Of a stretch of DNA of 64,000 nt, positions 55,300 to 64,000 are shown one piece after another. Where the stretch lies: NCBI RefSeq assembly GCF_042242105.1, contig NC_092013.1:10723618-10787617 (forward strand), in the 5' to 3' direction. This DNA is from Pempheris klunzingeri. Lineage: Eukaryota > Chordata > Actinopteri > Acropomatiformes > Pempheridae. The first letter of the stretch is position 1; each line of letters opens with the position of its first letter. The notes under the pieces were generated by a model. That model ran no database searches, was not told where the DNA came from, and was given only the letters and a program-made list of their open reading frames with translations. Made by a program: the position numbers and the translations under genes.

Positions 55300-58200
55300 T
55301 CAGTCAGTGCTGTGGTCCTCCAGCTGGGAGATGATGGTGATCAGGTTCTGGAGGCCAAAGATGAACCCGCTGTCCTGGCCTTCGTGCACCACACTGTCCT
55401 CTCCGTAGTGCCGACAGGTGGTGTGAGCAAAGTCAATCATGCGCACGTCCACCACGGGGCTGCTGGCCTCTCCTGTGCTATGGGATGAGCGACCGCTGCC
55501 GCCGTTGCTGCTCCCTCCTGCCACGCTGGCACCGCCACCCGCCGAGGACGAGGAACGAGGGAAACCAAAGGCACCTTCCTCTTCCTCTTCCTCATCCTCC
55601 TCGTCTTCCTCCTCCTCTTCGTCGTCAGATGGCTCATCCTCATCGCCGTCTTCACCACCACGGTGTCTGGGTCTAGTGGGAGTCCTGGGTGGGTCTCCGT
55701 CGTAGATGATGAGCAGGGAGCTGGAGTAGAAGCGGTAGGACTCGCAGGCCTCCAGGGCGGCTTGCATTTCTCTGAGTCTGCGCAGCACAGGGGACAGCAG
55801 CTCTCGGCGCAGGCGGCGCCCGTTGTGGAAGAACTGGTAGAGAGCCTCCTTGAAGCCTGCAAGGGTCAGCTTACGGCCATGGTACTTATTCATGAACATC
55901 AGCTGGCCCGAGTCAGACTGGTACACCTGCAGGTCACACAGAAACATGAGCATTACAGCTCCACATGTAACCAATACAAAAAGACTTCAAAAGCAGAGGA
56001 GTTGTGTTGCGTCTCTGCCGTACCTGCATGCCACAAAGCCGCACTCCAATAGAGGCAGACGTGCTCTGTTGACACTTGCGAATCTGGTTGGCTTTCTTTT
56101 CCTCCGATGCATCGTCCCCATGTTGGCGAGTTCCCATCTTCAAGTCCAAGACGCATGGCACTGTATAGCGCCATGTCAGGTTCTCCAAAAGGATAAATTC
56201 TGTGAACGTTGGTCAAGGATCACACAACAACAACAGACCTATAGACTAACACACCGTGTACACGTTTATATTAACATTTAAAACCCATCCCCCCCACTTC
56301 ACTGCACAATGAAACTGCTGTTCCTTCATGAAAGGATACTGTATTGATTACGGTGCTTTGCATTCTCCTTCATCCTCTGTAGGTGCTGCTGGTGACATTT
56401 GAGACTCCAGGGATTGTGTTTGATCTGTGGCACCACATTGCCTTTTTCCAGGCTGAAGTACAGAACCTCTGCCTGCTGCTGCTGCTGCATCTCATCACGA
56501 TTGTAACTGTAGAAAGTGGCAACACAGGAAAAATGTCAGCTTTGGTGTTACAGAACTTATCCAGTGAGTGTCTGTTGTTTATGAAAGCATTAAAAAAAAA
56601 AAAAGAAAAGGTGCCGAGTCAAGCATCCTCACCTCATGATCTTGTCCTCTTTACGGCTGTGTCGAGCTCTTTCTTTGCTGTAGTTGTCATTTTCCAGAAG
56701 TAATGGGGACTGCTTCTTGTTGCTCCACTTCAGCATCTTGCTCTTGGGCTCACAGTCTGATGAGGGATCTTTGTTTTCCAGGTCCCCTGATTCGCTGTGG
56801 AGGGGGTAGGCGATGAGGCACAGGTTCCCTTCCTCATCCTCTTCGAAACTGACTGACACTACACCTAAAAGAGGGTGAAAACAAGACCGTTCATTTGCAC
56901 TGTGGAAGGAATTATGGATATCATATTAGGTTATCAATTTCCAATAACTTACAACATTAAAAAACAAATTTCCGCAAAGATACGGACACATTCATACAGC
57001 CATTTGCATGCTCACCTCTCCACATGCACACACACACACACACATTAACATGTTCTATGGAGGTTGAGGTTTTGGATGTGACAGATGAAAGAGGAAAGCA
57101 GGACATTAACAAACAGTATTTACACCACTCAGGTAACAAAAGAGACAAAATACCACGCAAGGCTGAAATGTGTCAAACTGAGCAGGACTTTTATTAGGCA
57201 ACTGCTAAACATCTTCATAAAACAAGAAAATAACTCATGATACAGAGTTTCAAGCAGTCCACAATGACATGAGAAATGAGGTACAGTTCTTTTTCCAGAT
57301 ATAAAACATACAAACGACAGTTCAATAAGCTACAGAGAAGGGTTGCTTAATCCCATTACATGTGATCATCAGTACTTTGACACGATTCAGTGACAGCCTG
57401 TGTTCACAGTTTGTTATACAGACCTTAAATGAAACAAGAACATTTGAAGATGTTCTATACAGTTTGTTATGGAGCATCAACCCCAATTTTACAAACTCAA
57501 AAAGAACCCAGAGAGACCAACAGATGCTTCTACAATCACCTTAATGATAAAATAAACACAGTGTACTTAAATACCAATAATAATCTGAGACACATTCCAC
57601 AAACAGGCACTCTAGCAGGCCCCCACAAGCCCCCTTTAAAAGTCCCTAGAAGGGCCTGTGTGTTGCACGTCTCTGTGCAGGGTGGGGGAGGTGTCGCACT
57701 GAGAATAAACACCACAGCTGCAGCGGCTGATACAGATAAACCACAGACAGGAAGGAGGGATGTGGTCAAAACTGATTGAGAGAGAAAGACACGGAAACAG
57801 CATCCGGGGTGATACACAACACATTTTGCATCCACCACAGGTGGAAGTCATATTACAAACAGCTGCCCAACAATGGAGAACAAACAGCAGGCTAGTCTGG
57901 GAGCATCCTGAACAAACAGAGCCAGTGTTTAAAAAATGCGTTTAGTGTCTTTGCATGTTACACGACGGGCCTGAAGACCCAGCATCCACCTTTCTTCCGC
58001 AGCTCGAGGCCTGACTGATGTCATGTGCGCTGACATCACCATCCTGCAGGAAGCCCCGCCTCTCCGGTCTGTCCTTGAGGACTGCAATGTCCACTCAGAG
58101 CTGCATTGTCATCGCGGGAACTTATGAGTCACTCTGACATAATTCACAAGACGGACTCATAAATTAGTGACAAAGTAGCATCAATTAAGAAGCTTTACTG

Positions 58201-58877
58201 CCCAATACTATAAATTGCCTGTAATATACCAGCAGGTGGTTACAGATGATTATCAATTACTTTTGTTTTATTAGGGGTAGAAGTTCTAGTTGCCCAATCC
58301 TGCTTTCATGTATCTTGGAGTTACAATCCTCTACATCTTCATGCTTTACAGTCATTTTACTAATATCTCAAAGCTTTAAAGTCCTTCCCTAGCTTGTTTA
58401 CATAACTTAATCTTCATCCTCTATGTGATAGTTTTTGTGTTCCTAGTATATTATGCATTCAGTGTACAGGTATGAATATCTTCTTTATTCCTTGAACATG
58501 CCACTGAAAGATGTCCCTGAGGCCAGATAGATAAAGTAGATATTTCTCCATCTCCAGGCAAAGTGAATAAACTCCAGAAATGAAAGCTACAACTCTTCCT
58601 TTTACTATTATGTGACATGTGAGAGACAGCAGAGTGAGCGTCCATGTTGAGGAGCATTCAAATGCCCCAGAGATCCTCCACTATCTGCTCTCCAAATCCC
58701 ACTCCTCATCCTGGGTCTTTTTATAGTCCCACGCTGCATTACTGTGGAGTCAGATACCACGCGTGTGTCTTACCTCCGTCATAAGGCCGCCTCAAGACAT
58801 GTGTATCAGTATGTACAAAGTCTGTGTGGATTGTATGGACCTGGATGCAACCAGGAAACGTGATATTCCAGTGAAAA

Positions 58878-58916
<39 letters not shown>

Positions 58917-59789
58917 AAAATGCTTATTGGCATCCATGTTCATGTGATGGACCTGAACCCAGACAGACCTGGAAAACTCCTCAACGGGCTCGTGAATTTC
59001 TCCCTTTGGTGACCCGTCTCATTTAATTATAATCCCCGTTGGACGCCATCTCATCCTGACACCGTAGCCGCCTTGAAAGCCAGGCACCGCATTTAAAAGA
59101 CCTCTGGCTACTCATCCTCATGGGCAGGGAGTCAAGCCATCAGCTGGGATGCTACTTGAAACCCCCCACCCACACACACACCTCCACCCCTTGAACCCCG
59201 TCTTGCCTGCCAAATGCACCAATATGAGTGACACTGTACCTTAGCCACATTATGAGGCCATTGAAAACAGTTCTGCATCTATCTATAGCTATGAAAATAC
59301 ATTTTGTGGTGTGCTGGTGTGTACACGGTGTTCTTTGAGGCCTTGCAACAATCCATTACATCCTTAAAGCAAAATAACACCCTCACGATCTGCACAGATG
59401 CATTTCTTGCAACAACATTTAATGCAGCAAAGAGTGCATTACATATTGCAAATGTTAGAACAAATAAAATGGAAAAGTAAGAATGAAAGGATGAGCCTGT
59501 GTACCAAAACATCACACATGCGCTGTTTTGCCAGAGACAGTGGCACTTCCTGCAGATTTGGGATGCACGTCTTACCTTTATACTGAGGGGTGAACTTCCT
59601 CATCTCTGTAGGGAGGCTCTTGTAGAATTGATGCTCCCGGGGGATGAGGGGCTTGCAGATTGTTTGCTCCCCAAACCGTAGCACGCAGGAGTGGCCTCCC
59701 ACCTGGTGCACGAAGGGCTCAAGCATCACCCCTTTCCCGGGATATGGAGTCCCATCCGCCTGCATGAGGGCTTCCAGAGCGGGACTCAT
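55300..59789 (-). CDS. ip6k2: Inositol hexakisphosphate kinase 2
   Basis: Phosphorylates inositol hexakisphosphate to the pyrophosphate 5-InsP7. Five coding exons: 59789-59576, 56864-56633, 56506-56340, 56199-56024, 55926-55300, giving 471 residues (human IP6K2 426). The N-terminus (MSPALEAL, then [20 protein letters not shown] and [20 protein letters not shown]) matches IP6K2, not IP6K1. The inositol-phosphate-kinase signature PxxxDxKxG is P219-CVLDLKMG-227, followed by [22 protein letters not shown] is at 331-340 and the metal-binding IDF at 427-429. Between these is an insert of about 80 residues, first Glu/Asp-rich and then Gly/Ser-rich; the human equivalent is about half as long. The intron between exons 3 and 4 looks U12-type. 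Start choice follows the family N-terminus. Confidence 0.96.
56200..56339 (-). other. ip6k2: U12-type (minor spliceosome) intron in ip6k2
   Basis: The intron opens GTATCCTTT, a full match to the U12 donor consensus RTATCCTTT. It has TCCTTGACC about 13 bases before its terminal CAG, matching the U12 branch-site consensus TTCCTTRAYY at the expected short distance. It interrupts a Lys codon (phase 1) between RNQY and FILLENL. Other donors in the window that I inspected are ordinary U2 type. Confidence 0.8.
56865..59575. other. Large intron 1 of ip6k2
   Basis: Contains an AATAAA on the minus strand at 57195-57190, a GC-richer patch near 57.95-58.12 kb and a (GT)n tract at 58880-58914. Mammalian IP6K2 makes short transcripts that end after the first coding exons, so an alternative terminal exon here is conceivable, but I could not define one. 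Confidence 0.4.
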
Positions 59790-59828
59790 CCTCACTCCGC
59801 ATCGGACAAGTGAGCTGGGGGGACCCAC

Positions 59829-60250
59829 GTCGCTCGGGAGGCAAGAAGCTCGGCCGCTCGCTTGGCTACCTATCCTCGAGCTCTGTTCTGGTGGCTCGCG
59901 CGGGGGCGCTACTGGTCGCCTGCTCGAGGGCAGCAGTGAAAAACAAAGGGCTGAACAGGAAGGACAAGAGACGGCGACAAAATCCCTTATTCCCTCCCTT
60001 TTTCCTTGTAGGAGGACAGATTATAATATTCCTCCGCTGGGCTGGATATTCTCCGTGTTTGTGCGTTGAATAAAAGCCTATTTTAAAGCTGCTTAAAACA
60101 CATTTAAGCAACGTGTGTTTGCGTCGTCCTGGTCCTCTGGCTGTTACCGAAACTGACGTCTGAGCAAATCCTCCAACTAGAAATACAGCAGAAGGCACCG
60201 ATAGGACCCTCCTCTCCCTGCAACCAGCCAATCAGAGGGCCGCAGCTGTC
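59829..60250 (-). promoter_or_regulatory. Candidate ip6k2 promoter and 5' UTR
   Basis: GC-rich, CpG-containing sequence upstream of the ip6k2 ATG, with a CCAATCAG box at 60228-60235. The same octamer occurs in the pfkfb4 promoter candidate. Confidence 0.4.
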
Positions 60251-60999
60251 GCTGGGAGGAGACAAGGCACCTAAGAGATGATCGGGCAGATCAAGCAAAC
60301 AAAGAGGAGGGCTGGAGAAAAGGGAGAGAAAACAGGGGGGGAGGGGAGAGCAGGAAAAACACCAGACACAAAAACACAACCATGACGGCATTTTTAAATG
60401 TGTTTTTAAGTTTCATTCTTCTTGTTAGTTTGGAGAGAGGCTGCCACCCGCATTTTAAGTTAATCTCGCTCTTGCAACATTAAATAAACTAGGAAGGAAA
60501 CTGCTGCAGGGGATTTAAAACGAAGGAAGGAAACCGAAACTGCACATAAGCAGATGTTTTTCTAACTATAAAGTCAATTTACCTTTCCATACCTCAGATT
60601 TAAGGGCATGTGTTTGGGTGGCATAAGGACTTGTATTGCATGTGAAATATAAAATCTATTTAAATGTGTTATCAGTGTAGGTTTTAAACATGAATGTAAG
60701 TAATAAACAACCATAATGAATGATTGGCCTTAAACGAAAAAACCTGGTTTAGAGGATCTTAAAGATGATATCCTTTGCCTTACACCAGTGGCACAAATAG
60801 TTGGAGATTAATGCATCATACATGATATGGGATTGATGGCAGAGATGGGAAAGATTCCCATGTTTACATCTTGGAAGGGTAAATGTCATCAGACAACCCA
60901 GTTGGTCATGTGATGGTTGAAACTGCACAAACAACATCATCCACTAAATTGGCTCTAATTACTTGGAACGATGAAATCTAACGTTTGACTTGGATATTA

Positions 61000-61760
61000 A
61001 AAGGTCCCATATTATGCAAAATGTAGGCGACTTTTTAATGTCTTTTCAACATAAATCTGTGGCCCTGGTGTGTCTAGAGACCCTCAGACTCAGAGTAAAG
61101 ACAGTCCTCTCTTTTTCTCCTGCTCCATCTTTCAGAAAATGTATTTGAAAACACTCCGTTTCTATTTGGCTCCCCTTATGATGTCATAAGGAGATCCGTT
61201 GATCATGTGACCTCCTCCGGCCCTTCAGCAGGCCGACTGTCCCCACCCACCGAAAACCTCCCCTCCGCCATTGTTTTTTCTTCACAAACACCAGCTCCTG
61301 GTAACAAGAAGATGCCAAAAGTGAGAGCGAAGCAGCAGATCGTTCTGTTCTTCTAAAACTGAGCGTTCAGACAGAGGCTGAAAACAGCTGCAGCAGCCGT
61401 GTGTGGTACAAGAAAAATAATGTGTTTTTTGAACATTAAACCATGTAAACCTGCATTATTCAGACCAATAATAGGGCTGTGTTCAGAAAGCTCAAGGGGC
61501 TGCATTAGTGTGACCACGTTGGAACAGGTACAGGTGAGGACGTGGCACACGGTCCAGGAAGTTGAAAGCATTAATTGACGGTACTCTGAGACGATGGCAG
61601 TGAAAGCTGCTCATCCAAAGAATATGCCAAAAGACATGTCTTGGTATGCTTACAGGTTGGACAGCCCATTCCACATTAGCACACTGTCTCTCTCTGTGAC
61701 GTCACCCCCTAGACTTTACATTTGAGCCGACATGACACACATAGATTTTCTAAGCTCAGG
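61000..61760. repeat. Old fish repeat starting AGGTCCCATATTATG
   Basis: AAGGTCCCATATTATGCAAA at the left, then CTTATGATGTCATAAGGAGA, GATCATGTGACCTCCTCC and AAACCATGTAAACCTGCATT. This order of phrases is familiar from repeats in many teleosts. The matching right-hand inverted end was not found, so the copy is probably truncated. Confidence 0.55.
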
Positions 61761-63734
61761 GAAAGTTTTATAAATATTAAACCTTCATGGATTAACAGGC
61801 AAGGTGACAGCAAAGGTTAGTGGGTAAAGCAAGTGGGAAAGTTCCACATTTAGGTGCGTTCACCTTCACTTGCTTTACTATGGCTCGGTGTAGAGTGAAG
61901 GACCGTTGCTCACCCAACCAGCTTCACCCATACGGACCGAACTAGTGGTGAGTGGCAGTCGACCTAATGAGTCTGACCGGTGTGCCAGGCCAGACAAAGC
62001 TGAGGTACTGTAGACAAGCTCAGGTCACCGGACGGTTACAGCCTAATCACGCACTAATCTCTGATGTTCCAGTTCTGCACTGGGATTACTAATGGGAAGA
62101 AAGGATCCCAGACCCAGGCAGGGAGGGGATTAAATAATCAGCACTTGAACAGGGCATCCACTATTCTCTTTCCATTGGTCTCACAGGTAGGAACTCTCTG
62201 GTGGGCTGGTGTGAAATGTGGGTAAGAACAAAGAGTGGTAGAGTGTGTGGTAGAGCAAGTGTGTGTGTGTGTGTGTATGCGTGTGTGTGTGTGGGTACAC
62301 TCTGGGCTTCCCAGACGTTTTGATCCTGGGATCAACAAAACAATAGTGACTTAATCATGCCAGTCCATCTTTCGGGAAAGAAAACCATGGCCGTGCTGTG
62401 TTACCGTGTGAAGGATTTACTTTTGTGATTGCAAAGGTGTGAGTGGGCCTCCACACTGTGGTGAGGAGGACATGTGTGTTTCTGTGTGTGTGTGTGCTCT
62501 AAACTTTGTAACATCAAGGACTCTTAGTCCAATGTTAAAAAGCCCAGAGATCTCATTCTAAAAGTAACTTACTTAGAACTAGAAATGCACGTCTAGGAAA
62601 CTTTTTGAAGTAAGTGAAACCACCACAGAAACTGACAAAAATTCAACTTGTCATCATTGCTGTTTAACACAAATTGTGACTCAACTCCTACTGAAACTCA
62701 CAACATTATAGACACCATGAAAGATGCAAGAAAGTGTGTGTTCATGTGTATGAGTTGCCGTCTTTCTAGCCTAGTCACCCTGGCCTCACTGATGCGTCAG
62801 TGTTATGTCAGCTTAGAGAGGCTTCCCCTCTCATGTCATGGGTCCGTGCCTCAGGACAATAGGTTCAGGCTGTGCCACAGGGCCCTCAATCCAGCTATGA
62901 AACAGAGCAGTGATGCAATGTCCAACAACCTCCTCCGTGCACATTGTATAATGCATGGCCTTCTACAAACACAGAAGTCATTGTAAACTCCACCCACCAC
63001 AGGCGCAGCAGCACGTTTCTAGAAGTAAAATGGCTGAATGTTTTCTTTTCCCTTTAAATCCACTTCATCAGACTTGGCACTCATTAGGGATGCACCAGTC
63101 TGATGCATCTGCTTGGCTCCGATACTGACCTTATTACTGATCGACCCACATTAAATACAGTTTTTGACATTGCTATCAGCAATCCCTGGCCCCATATCAG
63201 AATACATGATCATGCACTATATTGTACCAAGTATAGTGACCTAGACAGTGTGACCTGCCTCTGCCTTTTTACGCCCATGAGCTTAGCGATCACTTGAGTC
63301 TATCACTCATCTGTTTGTAGTTTGGCCCAGTTTGTCTAATGGATTGTTCTAAATAATGTACGGTCTCACCCCACTGCATTGGAGACAGTTCGATCACTAA
63401 AGTGCATTTGTCAAACCAACCAGTTAGTCTTCGAGTCTTTTCTCTTGTAAAACCGGAAAATGCTGTTTGAAAGCACAAGTCTCATCTTAGTGTTGTTTGT
63501 CCTAGAAAAGTTCCATGTTGACGTACCTTGTTCGCCCCATATTGGGCTCATTACTGTCCCCTGAGGCTGAAAACACTCACTGGTAATTGACGTGGCCAGT
63601 ATTTTCCCCCAACAGCCACAAGGGGCAACAATGAGCCCTTTCCAAACGTGAAAAACAAACTTCGACAAGTAACAAAATGTGAAATTCGAGCTCTATACAC
63701 GAGAAAGCATGAGAAAAGGTTTCAAGGAAAGGTG

Positions 63735-64000
63735 ACAGGCCTTTGCTGTTCGGGCCCCTCAGCTGAGGGTCTCAGGCAGGCAAACTCAGTATCTTCTTTT
63801 AAATCTCACTTTTACCGTTACCGCTTTTTCTTAACTATTGGTGATTGCTGTCTATGTATATATGCATATATATGTATATGTGTATATATGTATATATTTT
63901 AGCTGCTATATCTACTTATTTTATTCTTTTCTGTCGTTTATTTTTGTAACAAAGCACTTGCCATATAAATTAAGTTATTATTATTATTATTATCATTATT
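63735..64000 (+). mobile_element. 3' end remnant of a LINE-like retrotransposon
   Basis: The plus strand encodes LRQANSVSSFKSHFYRYRFF, resembling the RQADSLSSFKSRLKTHLF segment near the end of reverse-transcriptase proteins of fish non-LTR elements. It is followed by a UTR ending AAAGCACTTGCCATATAAAT and a (TTA)n tail, the usual 3' terminus of such elements. The element is cut by the window edge and 5'-truncated. Confidence 0.5.

Larger units (their letters stand above)
60251..64000. other. Gene-free right flank
   Basis: No coding exon identified. It holds one long old fish repeat (about 61000-61760), a (GT)n tract (62259-62293) and, at the right edge, the 3' end of a LINE-like element. The rest shows nothing I can name. 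Confidence 0.5.

Noticed and set aside
55439-56281. Long open frames on the plus strand opposite ip6k2 exons 4 and 5
   Set aside because: They are mirror frames of GC-rich, low-complexity coding sequence and of conserved exons; none resembles a protein family.

Overview
The window is vertebrate nuclear DNA, almost certainly from a ray-finned fish and probably a percomorph. The genes have many short GT-AG introns, the proteins resemble human orthologues closely, and the spacers carry interspersed repeats of types I associate with percomorph fish. There is no bacterial, viral or organellar content. All seven protein-coding genes lie head to tail on the minus strand; I found no convincing gene on the plus strand and no tRNA or rRNA. 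Coding models were built by hand by joining exons at GT/AG sites in matching phase.

Layout from high to low coordinates, which is the direction of transcription: ip6k2 (inositol hexakisphosphate kinase 2, CDS 59789-55300), sec61a1 (ER translocon pore, 42747-37644), chchd4 (MIA40 oxidoreductase of the mitochondrial intermembrane space, 35250-32881), uroc1 (urocanate hydratase, 30730-24506), mapkapk3 (p38-activated kinase MK3, 22652-17303), a divergent WASP-family gene (16086-12308), and pfkfb4 (PFK-2/FBPase-2 isoform 4, 4593-5, running off the left edge). pfkfb4 also has a probable alternative first exon at 11764-11722. The genes do not form a pathway; they are housekeeping and signalling genes whose human orthologues mostly lie on chromosome 3.

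The most notable items are: (1) the WASP-family gene, which keeps a WH1 domain, a GBD-like helix, a proline-rich stretch and weak WH2/central-like segments but lacks a CRIB core and the acidic tail, and may be a lost-in-mammals duplicate of WAS; (2) a textbook U12-type intron in ip6k2; (3) an enlarged acidic and Gly/Ser-rich insert in IP6K2; (4) the alternative pfkfb4 first exon; (5) a Tc1-like transposon with intact ends and a dead transposase fragment, plus a second short element with TA duplications.

The long spacers (42.8-54.1 kb, 4.6-12.3 kb, 60.2-64 kb) hold repeats, microsatellites and decayed transposase or LINE fragments. I did not find a new multi-gene system.
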